From: Sipunculus nudus
Taxonomy: Eukaryota; Annelida; Sipuncula; Golfingiida; Sipunculidae
DNA length: 64,000 nucleotides
Direction of reading: 5' to 3'
Assembly (NCBI GenBank): GCA_026874595.1
Contig: CM049315.1
Coordinates: forward strand, 64,103,389 to 64,167,388
Position numbers and translations under genes: made by a program. The notes under the pieces were generated by a model. That model did no database searches. It was not told the origin of the DNA and worked only from the letters and a program-made list of their open reading frames with translations. Positions within the stretch are counted from its first letter, which is position 1; each line of letters starts with the position of its first letter. Shown one piece after another: positions 46,624 to 61,000 of the stretch.

Positions 46624-48819
46624 AGATTAAAATTGCAAAAGAAGCAATTCAGAAGCTTCATTGGGCCATTTAGAAGCAATTACAAAGTTCTTTTTGCCGA
46701 AATCAGCTCGGTTTTCGCGTAATACTAGACAGTGTCTTGTGCAAAAATTACCGATTTAAACTGCGAAAGAAGTTTTCAGAAGCTTTATTAGGCCATTTAA
46801 AACCAGTTTCAACCGTCGTTTTCGCCGTAAACAACTTCGTTTTCGCGTAATACAAGATCGTGTGTTGTGCAAATATGGCAGATTTAAATTGCAAAAGAAT
46901 CAATTCAGAAGCTTCATTAGGCCATTTAGACCCTGATACATGCGTTGTTTTAGCCGAAATCAGTTTGGTTTTTGCGTGATACAAGATGGTGATTTGTGCA
47001 GAAACGGCTGATTTAAACTGCGATAGAAGCATTTTAATAGCTTCATTAGGCCATTAAGAACCTGTTTAAAACGTCGCTCTTGCTGAAATCAGATCTGTTT
47101 TCGCGTAATACAAGATCGTGTTGTGAAAAATAGAAGATTAAAATTGAAAAAGAAGCAATTCAGAAGCTCCATTAGGCCATTTAGAACCGGTTACAAACAT
47201 GGATCTCGCCGAAATCAGTTCGGTTTTTGCGTAATATAAGATCCTGTTTTGTGCAAAATGGCCGATTTAAACTGCAAAAGAAGCAATTCATAAGCTTCAT
47301 TAGTCCATTTACAACCAGTTACAAAGGTCGTTTTTACGGAAATCAGCGCGATTTTCGCGGTACACAAGATCGTGCGTTGTGCAAAGATGACCGATTTAAA
47401 CTGCGAAAGAAGCATTTTAGAAGCTTCATCGGGCCATTAAGAACCAGTTAGAAACGTTGTTTTTGCTAAAATCAGCTCGATTTTTTTGCGTAATGCAAGA
47501 TCGTGTTTTGTGCAAATATTGCAGATTTAAATTGCAAAAGAAGCGTTTTAGAAGCTTCATCAGGCCATTAAGAGCCAGTTAGCAACGTCGTTTTTGCTGA
47601 AATCAGCTCGGTTTTCTTGTGTAATACAAAATCGTGTGTTGTGCAAAGATGACAGATTCAAACTGCTAAAGAAGCGTTTTAGAAGCTTCATCAGCCCATT
47701 AAGAACCGGTTAGAAACGTCGTTTTGGCTGAAATCAGCTCGATTTTTTTTTTTTGCGTAATACAAGATCGTGTGTTATGCAAAGATGACCGATTTAAACT
47801 GCAAAAGAAGCGTTTTAGAAACTTCATTAGACCATTTAGAACCAGTTACAAATATAGTTTTTTTGCCAAAATCAGCTCGGTTTTTGCGTAATACAAGATC
47901 GTGTTGTGCAAAATGGAAGATGAAAATTGCAAAAGAAGCAATTCAGAAGCTTCATTGGGCCATTTAGAAGCAATTACAAAGTTCTTTTTGCCGAAATCAG
48001 CTCGGTTTTCGCGTAATACTAGACAGTGTCTTGTGCAAAGATTACCGATTTAAACTGCGAAAGAAGTAATTCAGAAGCTTTATTAGGCCATTTAGAACCG
48101 GGTAAAAACATCGATCTCGCCGAAATCGGCTTGGTGTTTGCCTAATTTAGGATCATGTGTTGTGCAAAAATGGCAGATTTAAATTGCAAAAGAAGAAATT
48201 TAGAAACTTCATTAGGCAATTTAGAACCAGTTACAAACGTCGTTTTCGCCGAAATCAGCTCGGTTTTCGCGTAATACGAGATCGTGTGTTGTGCAAAAAT
48301 GGAAGATTTAAATTGCAAAAGAAGCAATTCAGAAGCTTCATTAGGTCACTTAAAACCCGTTACAACCGTCGTTTTCGCCGAAATCAGCTCGGTTTTCGCG
48401 TAATACAAGATAGTGTTGAGCAAAGATCACCGATTTGAACCGCGAAAGAAGCGTTTCAGAAGCTTCATTAGGCCATTTAGAACCTGGAAAAAACATCGAT
48501 CTCGCCGAAATCATCTTGGTTTTTGCCTTATTCAGGATTGTGTGTTGTGCAAAAACTGCAGATTTAAATTGCTAAAGAAGCTATTGAGAAGCTTCATTAG
48601 ACCATTTAGAACCAGATACAAACGTCGTTTTTGCCGAAATCAGCTCGGGTTTTGCGTTATACAAGATCATGTGTTGGTCAAAAATGGCCAATTTAAATTG
48701 CTAAAGAAGCCTTTTAGAAGCTTCATTAGTCAATTTAGAACAAGTTACAAACGTCTTTTTTATCCGAAATCAGTTCGCTTTTTGTGTAATACAAGATCGT
48801 GTTTAGTGCGAAAATGGCC

Positions 48820-48901
48820 GATTTAAACTGCGAAGGAAGCGTTTAAGAAGCTGCAATCAGGCCATTAAGAATGCAAGATCGTGTTTTGTGCAAATATTGC
48901 A
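48820..48901 (+). repeat. Truncated monomer at an out-of-register junction
   Basis: Consecutive GATTTAAA boxes at 48,820 and 48,902 are only 82 bp apart. GGCCATTAAGAA runs directly into ATGCAAGATCGTG, joining two monomers at non-equivalent points, with AA as possible microhomology. The same junction recurs at 62,978-63,059. Confidence 0.88.
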
Positions 48902-50371
48902 GATTTAAATTGCAAAAGAAGCGTTTTAGAAGCTTCATCAGGCCATTAAGAGCCAGTTAGCAACGTCATTTTTGCTGAAATCAGCTCGGTTTTCTTGTGT
49001 AATACAAAATCGTGTGTTGTGCAAAGATGACAGATTCAAACTGCTAAAGAAGCGTTTTAGAAGCTTCATCAGGCCATTAAGAACCGGTTAGAAACGTCGT
49101 TTTGGCTGAAATCAGCTCGATTTTTTTTTTGCGTAATACAAGATCGTGTGTTATGCAAAGATGACCGATTTAAACTGCAAAAGAAGCGTTTTAGAAACTT
49201 CATTAGACCATTTAGAACCAGTTACAAATATCGTTTTTTGCCGAAATCAGCTCGGTTTCTGCGTTTTACAAGATCGTGTTTTGTGCAAAAATTGCCGATA
49301 TAAATTGCGGAAATAGCAATTCAGAAGCTTCATTAGGCTATTTTTGACCTGTTCCAAACGTCGCTCGCCGGAATTAGCTCGGTTTTTGCGTAATACAAGA
49401 TCGTGTTGTGCAAAATGGAAGATGATAATTGCAAAAGAAGCAATTCAGAAGCTTCATTGGGCCATTTAGAAGCAATTACAAAGTTCTTTTTGCCGAAATC
49501 AGCTCGGTTTTCGCGTAATACTAGACAGTGTCTTGTGCAAAGATTACCGATTTAAACTGCGAAAGAAGTAATTCAGAAGCTTTATTAGGCCATTTAGAAC
49601 CGGGTAAAAACATCGATCTCGCCGAAATCAGCTTGGTGTTTGCCTAATTTAGGATCATGTGTTGTGCAAAAATGGCAGATTTAAATTGCAAAAGAAGAAA
49701 TTTAGAAACTTCATTAGGCCATTTAGAACCAGTTACAAACGTCGTTTTCGCCGAAATCAGCTCGGTTTTCGCGTAATACGAGATCGTGTGTTGTGCAAAA
49801 ATGGAAGATTTAAATTGCAAAAGAAGCAATTCAGAAGCTTCATTAGGTCACTTAAAACCCGTTACAACCGTCGTTTTCGCCGAAATCAGCTCGGTTTTCG
49901 CGTAATACAAGATAGTGTTGAGCAAAGATCACCGATTTGAACCGCGAAAGAAGCGTTTCAGAAGCTTCATTAGGCCATTTAGAACCTGGAAAAAACATCG
50001 ATCTCGCCGAAATCATCTTGGTTTTTGCCTTATTCAGGATTGTGTGTTGTGCAAAAACTGCAGATTTAAATTGCTAAAGAAGCTATTGAGAAGCTTCATT
50101 AGACCATTTAGAACCAGATACAAACGTCGTTTTTGCCGAAATCAGCTCGGGTTTTGCGTTATACAAGATCATGTGTTGGTCAAAAATGGCCAATTTAAAT
50201 TGCTAAAGAAGCCTTTTAGAAGCTTCATTAGTCAATTTAGAACAAGTTGCAAACGTCTTTTTTATCCGAAATCAGTTCGCTTTTTGTGTAATACAAGATC
50301 GTGTTTAGTGCGAAAATGGCCGATTTAAACTGCGAAGGAAGCGTTTAAGAAGCTGCAATCAGGCCATTTAG
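48870..50371 (+). repeat. 1,502-bp tandem block next to the truncated junction
   Basis: Positions recur at +1,502 across the junction (48,142 and 49,644; 48,413 and 49,915). The preceding copy, 47,492-48,869, is 1,378 bp because it lacks about one monomer. The period is not a whole number of monomers because the joint is out of register. Confidence 0.82.
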
Positions 50372-53300
50372 AACCAGTTACAAAGGTCATTTTCGCCGAA
50401 ATCAGCTCGGTTTTCGCGTAATACAAGATCGTGTGTTGTGCAAAGATCACCGATTTAAACTGCGAAGGAACTGTTTTAGAAGCTTCATTAGGCCATTTAG
50501 AACCTGGTAAAAACATCGATCTCGCCGAAATCAGCTTGGTTTTTGCCTAATTCAGGATCGTGTGTTGTGCGAAAATGGCCGATTTAAACTGTGAAGGAAG
50601 CGTTTAAGAAGCTGCAATCAGGCCATTTAGAACCAGTTACAAAGGTCATTTTCGCCGAAATCAGCTCGGTTTTCGCGTAATACAAGATCGTGTGTTGTGC
50701 AAAGATCACCGATTTAAACTGCGAAGGAACCGTTTTAGAAGCTTCATTAGGCCATTTAGAACCTGGTAAAAACATCGATCTCGCCGAAATCAGCTTAGTT
50801 TCTGCCTAATTCAGGATCGTGTGTTGTGCAAAAATGGCAGATTTAAATTGCAAAAGAACAAATTCAGAAGCTTCGATAGGCCATTTAGAACCAGTTACAA
50901 ACGTCTTTTTCGCCGAAATCAGCTCGGTTTTCTCGTAATAAAAGATCGTGTGTTGTGCAAAGATCACCGATATAAACTGCGAATAAAGCGTTTCAGAAGC
51001 TTCATTAGGCCATTTAAACCCTTTACAACCTTCGTTTTCGCCGGTATCAGCTCAGTTTTTGCGTAATACAAGATCGTGTGTTGTGCATAAATTGCCGATT
51101 AAACTGCGATGTAACCGTTGTAGAAGCTTCATTAGGCCATTAAGAACCGGGTACAAACATCGATCTTGCCGAAATCAGCTAGGTTTTTGCCTAATTCATG
51201 ATCGTGTGTTGTGCAAAAATTGCAGATTTAAATTGCAAAAGAAGCAATTCAGAAGCTTTATTAGGCCGTTTAGAACCAGATAAAAACGTCTTTTACGCCG
51301 AAATCAGCTCGGTTTTTGCGTAATACAAGATCGTGTTTTGTGCAAAGATGACCGATTTAAACTCCGAAAGAAGCGTTTTAGAAGCTTCATCAGGCCATTA
51401 GGAATCAGTTAGAAACGTCGTTTTGGCTTAAAACGAGATCGTGTGTTGTGCAAAGATGACCGATTTAAACAGCAAAAGAAGCGTTTTAGAAACTTCATTA
51501 GGCCATTTAAAACCAGTTACAAATGTCGTTTTTTGCCGAAATCAGCTCGGTTTCTGCGTTTTACAAGATCGTGTTTTGTGCAAAAATTGCCGATATAAAT
51601 TGCGGAAGGAGCAATTCAGAAGCTTCATTGGGCTATTTTTGACCTGTTCCAAACGTCGCTCGCCGGAATTAGCTCGGTTTTCGCGTAATATAAGATCGTG
51701 TTGTGCAAAATGGAAGATTAAAATTGCAAAAGAAGCAATTCAGAAGCTTCATTGGGCCATTTAGAAGCAATTACAAAGTTCTTTTTGCCGAAATCAGCTC
51801 GGTTTTCGCGTAATACTAGACAGTGTCTTGTGCAAAAATTACCGATTTAAACTGCGAAAGAAGTTATTCAGAAGCTTTATTAGGCCATTTTCAACCGTCC
51901 TTTTCGCCGTAAACAACTTCGTTTTCGCGTAATAAAAGATCGTGTGTTGTGCAAATATGGCAGATTTAAATTGCAAAAGAAGCAATTCAGAAGCTTCATT
52001 AGGCCATTTAGACCCTGATACATGCGTTGTTTTAGCCGAAATCAGTTTGGTTTTTGCGTGATACAAGATCGTGATTTGTGCAGAAACGGCTGATTTAAAC
52101 TGCGATAGAAGCGTTTTAATAGCTTCATTAGGCCATTAAGAACTTTAAACGTCGCTCTTGCTGAAATCAGATCGATTTTAGCGTAATACAACATCGTGTT
52201 GTGCAAAATAGAAGATTAAAATTGCAAAAGAAGCAATTCAGAAGCTCCATTAGGCCATTTAGAACCGGGTACAAACATCGAATCTCGCCGAAATCAGCTC
52301 GGTTTTTGCGTAATATAAGATCGTGTTTTGTGCAAAAAGGCTGATTTAAACTGCGAAAAAAAGTTTTAGAAGCTTCATTAGTCCATTTACAACCAGTTAC
52401 AAAGGTCGTTTTTACCGAAATCAGCGCGATTTTCGCGTTATACAAGATCGTGCGTTGTGCAAAGATGACCGATTTAAACTGCGAAAGAAGCGTTTTAGAA
52501 GCTTCATCGGGCCATTATAGAACCAGTTAGAAACGTCGTTTTTTACTAAAATCAGCTCGATTTTTTAGCGTAATGCAAGATCGTGTTTTGTGCAAATATT
52601 GCAGATTTAAATTGAAAAAGAAGCGTTTTAGAAGCTTCATCAGGCCCATTACGAACCAGTTAGAAACGTCTTTTACGCCGAAATCAGCTCGGTTTTTTCG
52701 TAATTTTGCAAAGATGACCGATTTAAACTGCCAAAGAAACGTTTTAGAATCTTCATTAGTCTGTTTAGAACCAGTTACAAAGCTCGTTTTTGCCGAAATC
52801 AGCGCGATTTTCGCGTTATACAAGATCGTGCGTTGTAAATAAATGGCCGATTTGAACTACGAAAGAAGCGTTTTAACAGCTTCATCAGCGCATTTAGAAC
52901 CAGTAACGAACGTCGTTTTTCCCGAATCAGCTCGGTTTTCGCTTTATAAAAGATCGTGTGTTGTGCGATGATCACCGATTTAAACTGCGAAAGAAGCGTT
53001 TTAAAAGCTTCATCAGGCCATTAGGAACAGTTAGAAACGTCGTTTTGCTGAAAACGAGATCGTGTGTTGTGCAAAGATGACCGATTTAAACTGCAAAAGA
53101 AGCGTTTTAGAAACTTCATTAGGCCATTTAAAACCAGTTACAAATGTCGTTTTTTGCCGAAATCAGCTCGGTTTCCTGCGTTTTAAAAGATCGTGTTTTG
53201 TGCAAAAATTGCCGAAATAAATTGCGGAAGGAGCAATTCAGAAGCTTCATTAGGCTATTTTTGACCTGTTCCAAACGTCGCTCGCCGGAATTAGCTCGGT

Positions 53301-53886
53301 TTTCGCGTAATACAAGATCGTGTTGTGCAAAATGGAAGATTAAAATTGCAAAAGAAGCAATTCAGAAGCTTCATTGGGCCATTTAGAAGCAATTACAAAG
53401 TCTTTTTGCCGAAATCAGCTCGGTTTTCGCGTAATACTAGACAGTGTCTTGTGCAAAAATTACCGATTTAAACTGCGAAAGAAGTTTTCAGAAGCTTTAT
53501 TAGGCCATTTAAAACCAGTTTCAACCGTCCTTTTCGCCGTAAACAACTTCGTTTTCGCGTAATAAAAGATCGTGTGTTGTGCAAATATGGCAGATTTAAA
53601 TTGCCAAAAGAATCAATTCAGAAGCTTCATTAGCCATTTAGACCCTGATACATGCGTTGTTTTAGCCGAAATCAGTTTGGTTTTTGCGTGATTACAAGAT
53701 GGTGATTTGTGCAGAAACGGCTGATTTTAAACTGCGATAGAAGCATTTTAATAGCTTCATTAGGCATTAAGAACCTGTTTAAAACGTCGCTCTTGCTGAA
53801 ATCAGATCGGTTTTCGCGTAATACAAGATCGTGTTATGAAAAAATAGAAGATTAAAATTGCAAAAGAAGCAATTCAGAAGCTCCAT
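49716..53886 (+). repeat. 4,171-bp higher-order unit, copy 1
   Basis: About 32 monomers, repeated at +4,171 and at +8,342. It has the 259-bp dimer gain at 50,325 and the 397-bp loss near 52,705 (CGTAATTTTGCAAAG). Its last 1.8 kb carries an unusual density of single-base indels against the other copies. Confidence 0.88.
50325..50842 (+). repeat. Two-monomer (259-bp) tandem duplication
   Basis: The dimer at 50,325-50,583 is repeated at 50,584-50,842 (GAAGCTGCAATCAGGCC recurs at +259). It is also present at 54,496 and 58,667 but absent from the ancestral-like unit at 43,471, where the dimer is single. Confidence 0.85.
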
Positions 53887-56800
53887 TAGGCATTTAGAAC
53901 CAGTTACAAACGTCGTTTTCGCCGAAATCAGCTCGGTTTTCGCGTAATACGAGATCGTGTGTTGTGCAAAAATGGAAGATTTAAATTGCAAAAGAAGCAA
54001 TTCAGAAGCTTCATTAGGTCACTTAAAACCCGTTACAACCGTCGTTTTCGCCGAAATCAGCTCGGTTTTCGCGTAATACAAGATAGTGTTGAGCAAAGAT
54101 CACCGATTTGAACCGCGAAAGAAGCGTTTCAGAAGCTTCATTAGGCCATTTAGAACCTGGAAAAAACATCGATCTCGCCGAAATCATCTTGGTTTTTGCC
54201 TTATTCAGGATTGTGTGTTGTGCAAAAACTGCAGATTTAAATTGCTAAAGAAGCTATTGAGAAGCTTCATTAGACCATTTAGAACCAGATACAAACGTCG
54301 TTTTTGCCGAAATCAGCTCGGGTTTTGCGTTATACAAGATCATGTGTTGGTCAAAAATGGCCAATTTAAATTGCTAAAGAAGCCTTTTAGAAGCTTCATT
54401 AGTCAATTTAGAACAAGTTGCAAACGTCTTTTTTATCCGAAATCAGTTCGCTTTTTGTGTAATACAAGATCGTGTTTAGTGCGAAAATGGCCGATTTAAA
54501 CTGCGAAGGAAGCGTTTAAGAAGCTGCAATCAGGCCATTTAGAACCAGTTACAAAGGTCATTTTCGCCGAAATCAGCTCGGTTTTCGCGTAATACAAGAT
54601 CGTGTGTTGTGCAAAGATCACCGATTTAAACTGCGAAGGAACCGTTTTAGAAGCTTCATTAGGCCATTTAGAACCTGGTAACAACATCGATCTCGCCGAA
54701 ATCAGCTTGGTTTTTGCCTAATTCAGGATCGTGTGTTGTGCGAAAATGGCCGATTTAAACTGTGAAGGAAGCGTTTAAGAAGCTGCAATCAGGCCATTTA
54801 GAACCAGTTACAAAGGTCATTTTCGCCGAAATCAGCTCGGTTTTCGCGTAATACAAGATCGTGTGTTGTGCAAAGATCACCGATTTAAACTGCGAAGGAA
54901 CCGTTTTAGAAGCTTCATTAGGCCATTTAGAACCTGGTAAAAACATCGATCTCGCCGAAATCAGCTTAGTTTCTGCCTAATTCAGGATCGTGTGTTGTGC
55001 AAAAATGGCAGATTTAAATTGCAAAAGAACAAATTCAGAAGCTTCGATAGGCCATTTAGAACCAGTTACAAACGTCTTTTTCGCCGAAATCAGCTCGGTT
55101 TTCTCGTAATAAAAGATCGTGTGTTGTGCAAAGATCACCGATATAAACTGCGAATAAAGCGTTTCAGAAGCTTCATTAGGCCATTTAAACCCTTTACAAC
55201 CTTCGTTTTCGCCGGTATCAGCTCAGTTTTTGCGTAATACAAGATCGTGTGTTGTGCATAAATTGCCGATTAAACTGCGATGTAACCGTTGTAGAAGCTT
55301 CATTAGGCCATTAAGAACCGGGTACAAACATCGATCTTGCCGAAATCAGCTAGGTTTTTGCCTAATTCATGATCGTGTGTTGTGCAAAAATTGCAGATTT
55401 AAATTGCAAAAGAAGCAATTCAGAAGCTTTATTAGGCCGTTTAGAACCAGATAAAAACGTCTTTTACGCCGAAATCAGCTCGGTTTTTGCGTAATACAAG
55501 ATCGTGTTTTGTGCAAAGATGACCGATTTAAACTCCGAAAGAAGCGTTTTAGAAGCTTCATCAGGCCATTAGGAATCAGTTAGAAACGTCGTTTTGGCTT
55601 AAAACGAGATCGTGTGTTGTGCAAAGATGACCGATTTAAACAGCAAAAGAAGCGTTTTAGAAACTTCATTAGGCCATTTAAAACCAGTTACAAATGTCGT
55701 TTTTTGCCGAAATCAGCTCGGTTTCTGCGTTTTACAAGATCGTGTTTTGTGCAAAAATTGCCGATATAAATTGCGGAAGGAGCAATTCAGAAGCTTCATT
55801 GGGCTATTTTTGACCTGTTCCAAACGTCGCTCGCCGGAATTAGCTCGGTTTTCGCGTAATATAAGATCGTGTTGTGCAAAATGGAAGATTAAAATTGCAA
55901 AAGAAGCAATTCAGAAGCTTCATTGGGCCATTTAGAAGCAATTACAAAGTTCTTTTTGCCGAAATCAGCTCGGTTTTCGCGTAATACTAGACAGTGTCTT
56001 GTGCAAAAATTACCGATTTAAACTGCGAAAGAAGTTATTCAGAAGCTTTATTAGGCCATTTTCAACCGTCCTTTTCGCCGTAAACAACTTCGTTTTCGCG
56101 TAATAAAAGATCGTGTGTTGTGCAAATATGGCAGATTTAAATTGCAAAAGAAGCAATTCAGAAGCTTCATTAGGCCATTTAGACCCTGATACATGCGTTG
56201 TTTTAGCCGAAATCAGTTTGGTTTTTGCGTGATACAAGATCGTGATTTGTGCAGAAACGGCTGATTTAAACTGCGATAGAAGCGTTTTAATAGCTTCATT
56301 AGGCCATTAAGAACCTGTTTAAAACGTCGCTCTTGCTGAAATCAGATCGATTTTAGCGTAATACAACATCGTGTTGTGCAAAATAGAAGATTAAAATTGC
56401 AAAAGAAGCAATTCAGAAGCTCCATTAGGCCATTTAGAACCGGGTACAAACATCGATCTCGCCGAAATCAGCTCGGTTTTTGCGTAATATAAGATCGTGT
56501 TTTGTGCAAAAAGGCTGATTTAAACTGCGAAAAAAAGTTTTAGAAGCTTCATTAGTCCATTTACAACCAGTTACAAAGGTCGTTTTTACCGAAATCAGCG
56601 CGATTTTCGCGTTATACAAGATCGTGCGTTGTGCAAAGATGACCGATTTAAACTGCGAAAGAAGCGTTTTAGAAGCTTCATCGGGCCATTTAGAACCAGT
56701 TAGAAACGTCGTTTTTACTAAAATCAGCTCGATTTTTTAGCGTAATGCAAGATCGTGTTTTGTGCAAATATTGCAGATTTAAATTGAAAAAGAAGCGTTT

Positions 56801-58057
56801 TAGAAGCTTCATCAGGCCATTACGAACCAGTTAGAAACGTCTTTTACGCCGAAATCAGCTCGGTTTTTTCGTAATTTTGCAAAGATGACCGATTTAAACT
56901 GCCAAAGAAACGTTTTAGAATCTTCATTAGTCTGTTTAGAACCAGTTACAAAGCTCGTTTTTGCCGAAATCAGCGCGATTTTCGCGTTATACAAGATCGT
57001 GCGTTGTAAATAAATGGCCGATTTGAACTACGAAAGAAGCGTTTTAACAGCTTCATCAGGCCATTTAGAACCAGTAACGAACGTCGTTTTTCCCGAATCA
57101 GCTCGGTTTTCGCTTTATAAAAGATCGTGTGTTGTGCAATGATCACCGATTTAAACTGCGAAAGAAGCGTTTTAAAAGCTTCATCAGGCCATTAGGAACC
57201 AGTTAGAAACGTCGTTTTGCTGAAAACGAGATCGTGTGTTGTGCAAAGATGACCGATTTAAACTGCAAAAGAAGCGTTTTAGAAACTTCATTAGGCCATT
57301 TAAAACCAGTTACAAATGTCGTTTTTTGCCGAAATCAGCTCGGTTTCTGCGTTTTAAAAGATCGTGTTTTGTGCAAAAATTGCCGAAATAAATTGCGGAA
57401 GGAGCAATTCAGAAGCTTCATTAGGCTATTTTTGACCTGTTCCAAACGTCGCTCGCCGGAATTAGCTCGGTTTTCGCGTAATACAAGATCGTGTTGTGCA
57501 AAATGGAAGATTAAAATTGCAAAAGAAGCAATTCAGAAGCTTCATTGGGCCATTTAGAAGCAATTACAAAGTTCTTTTTGCCGAAATCAGCTCGGTTTTC
57601 GCGTAATACTAGACAGTGTCTTGTGCAAAAATTACCGATTTAAACTGCGAAAGAAGTTTTCAGAAGCTTTATTAGGCCATTTAAAACCAGTTTCAACCGT
57701 CCTTTTCGCCGTAAACAACTTCGTTTTCGCGTAATAAAAGATCGTGTGTTGTGCAAATATGGCAGATTTAAATTGCAAAAGAATCAATTCAGAAGCTTCA
57801 TTAGGCCATTTAGACCCTGATACATGCGTTGTTTTAGCCGAAATCAGTTTGGTTTTTGCGTGATACAAGATGGTGATTTGTGCAGAAACGGCTGATTTAA
57901 ACTGCGATAGAAGCATTTTAATAGCTTCATTAGGCCATTAAGAACCTGTTTAAAACGTCGCTCTTGCTGAAATCAGATCGGTTTTCGCGTAATACAAGAT
58001 CGTGTTATGAAAAATAGAAGATTAAAATTGCAAAAGAAGCAATTCAGAAGCTCCATT
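53887..58057 (+). repeat. 4,171-bp higher-order unit, copy 2
   Basis: Near-identical to copy 1 outside the indel cluster. It has the same 397-bp loss joint at 56,875. Its start joins an ATGAAAAAATAG-type monomer to the CCATTTAGAACCAG text found at 49,716, which marks the recombination joint of the unit. Confidence 0.88.
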
Positions 58058-61000
58058 AGGCCATTTAGAACCAGTTACAAACGTCGTTTTCGCCGAAATC
58101 AGCTCGGTTTTCGCGTAATACGAGATCGTGTGTTGTGCAAAAATGGAAGATTTAAATTGCAAAAGAAGCAATTCAGAAGCTTCATTAGGTCACTTAAAAC
58201 CCGTTACAACCGTCGTTTTCGCCGAAATCAGCTCGGTTTTCGCGTAATACAAGATAGTGTTGAGCAAAGATCACCGATTTGAACCGCGAAAGAAGCGTTT
58301 CAGAAGCTTCATTAGGCCATTTAGAACCTGGAAAAAACATCGATCTCGCCGAAATCATCTTGGTTTTTGCCTTATTCAGGATTGTGTGTTGTGCAAAAAC
58401 TGCAGATTTAAATTGCTAAAGAAGCTATTGAGAAGCTTCATTAGACCATTTAGAACCAGATACAAACGTCGTTTTTGCCGAAATCAGCTCGGGTTTTGCG
58501 TTATACAAGATCATGTGTTGGTCAAAAATGGCCAATTTAAATTGCTAAAGAAGCCTTTTAGAAGCTTCATTAGTCAATTTAGAACAAGTTGCAAACGTCT
58601 TTTTTATCCGAAATCAGTTCGCTTTTTGTGTAATACAAGATCGTGTTTAGTGCGAAAATGGCCGATTTAAACTGCGAAGGAAGCGTTTAAGAAGCTGCAA
58701 TCAGGCCATTTAGAACCAGTTACAAAGGTCATTTTCGCCGAAATCAGCTCGGTTTTCGCGTAATACAAGATCGTGTGTTGTGCAAAGATCACCGATTTAA
58801 ACTGCGAAGGAACCGTTTTAGAAGCTTCATTAGGCCATTTAGAACCTGGTAACAACATCGATCTCGCCGAAATCAGCTTGGTTTTTGCCTAATTCAGGAT
58901 CGTGTGTTGTGCGAAAATGGCCGATTTAAACTGTGAAGGAAGCGTTTAAGAAGCTGCAATCAGGCCATTTAGAACCAGTTACAAAGGTCATTTTCGCCGA
59001 AATCAGCTCGGTTTTCGCGTAATACAAGATCGTGTGTTGTGCAAAGATCACCGATTTAAACTGCGAAGGAACCGTTTTAGAAGCTTCATTAGGCCATTTA
59101 GAACCTGGTAAAAACATCGATCTCGCCGAAATCAGCTTAGTTTCTGCCTAATTCAGGATCGTGTGTTGTGCAAAAATGGCAGATTTAAATTGCAAAAGAA
59201 CAAATTCAGAAGCTTCGATAGGCCATTTAGAACCAGTTACAAACGTCTTTTTCGCCGAAATCAGCTCGGTTTTCTCGTAATAAAAGATCGTGTGTTGTGC
59301 AAAGATCACCGATATAAACTGCGAATAAAGCGTTTCAGAAGCTTCATTAGGCCATTTAAACCCTTTACAACCTTCGTTTTCGCCGGTATCAGCTCAGTTT
59401 TTGCGTAATACAAGATCGTGTGTTGTGCATAAATTGCCGATTAAACTGCGATGTAACCGTTGTAGAAGCTTCATTAGGCCATTAAGAACCGGGTACAAAC
59501 ATCGATCTTGCCGAAATCAGCTAGGTTTTTGCCTAATTCATGATCGTGTGTTGTGCAAAAATTGCAGATTTAAATTGCAAAAGAAGCAATTCAGAAGCTT
59601 TATTAGGCCGTTTAGAACCAGATAAAAACGTCTTTTACGCCGAAATCAGCTCGGTTTTTGCGTAATACAAGATCGTGTTTTGTGCAAAGATGACCGATTT
59701 AAACTCCGAAAGAAGCGTTTTAGAAGCTTCATCAGGCCATTAGGAATCAGTTAGAAACGTCGTTTTGGCTTAAAACGAGATCGTGTGTTGTGCAAAGATG
59801 ACCGATTTAAACAGCAAAAGAAGCGTTTTAGAAACTTCATTAGGCCATTTAAAACCAGTTACAAATGTCGTTTTTTGCCGAAATCAGCTCGGTTTCTGCG
59901 TTTTACAAGATCGTGTTTTGTGCAAAAATTGCCGATATAAATTGCGGAAGGAGCAATTCAGAAGCTTCATTGGGCTATTTTTGACCTGTTCCAAACGTCG
60001 CTCGCCGGAATTAGCTCGGTTTTCGCGTAATATAAGATCGTGTTGTGCAAAATGGAAGATTAAAATTGCAAAAGAAGCAATTCAGAAGCTTCATTGGGCC
60101 ATTTAGAAGCAATTACAAAGTTCTTTTTGCCGAAATCAGCTCGGTTTTCGCGTAATACTAGACAGTGTCTTGTGCAAAAATTACCGATTTAAACTGCGAA
60201 AGAAGTTATTCAGAAGCTTTATTAGGCCATTTTCCACCGTCCTTTTCGCCGTAAACAACTTCGTTTTCGCGTAATAAAAGATCGTGTGTTGTGCAAATAT
60301 GGCAGATTTAAATTGCAAAAGAAGCAATTCAGAAGCTTCATTAGGCCATTTAGACCCTGATACATGCGTTGTTTTAGCCGAAATCAGTTTGGTTTTTGCG
60401 TGATACAAGATCGTGATTTGTGCAGAAACGGCTGATTTAAACTGCGATAGAAGCGTTTTAATAGCTTCATTAGGCCATTAAGAACCTGTTTAAAACGTCG
60501 CTCTTGCTGAAATCAGATCGATTTTAGCGTAATACAACATCGTGTTGTGCAAAATAGAAGATTAAAATTGCAAAAGAAGCAATTCAGAAGCTCCATTAGG
60601 CCATTTAGAACCGGGTACAAACATCGATCTCGCCGAAATCAGCTCGGTTTTTGCGTAATATAAGATCGTGTTTTGTGCAAAAAGGCTGATTTAAACTGCG
60701 AAAAAAAGTTTTAGAAGCTTCATTAGTCCATTTACAACCAGTTACAAAGGTCGTTTTTACCGAAATCAGCGCGATTTTCGCGTTATACAAGATCGTGCGT
60801 TGTGCAAAGATGACCGATTTAAACTGCGAAAGAAGCGTTTTAGAAGCTTCATCGGGCCATTTAGAACCAGTTAGAAACGTCGTTTTTACTAAAATCAGCT
60901 CGATTTTTTAGCGTAATGCAAGATCGTGTTTTGTGCAAATATTGCAGATTTAAATTGAAAAAGAAGCGTTTTAGAAGCTTCATCAGGCCATTACGAACCA

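Noticed and set aside
48413-48826. 137-codon plus-strand frame recurring at 49,915, 54,086, 58,257 and 62,571
   Set aside because: Its recurrence follows the higher-order repeat. The frame is monomer text without any recognisable domain, and a related frame covers other monomers in different registers.
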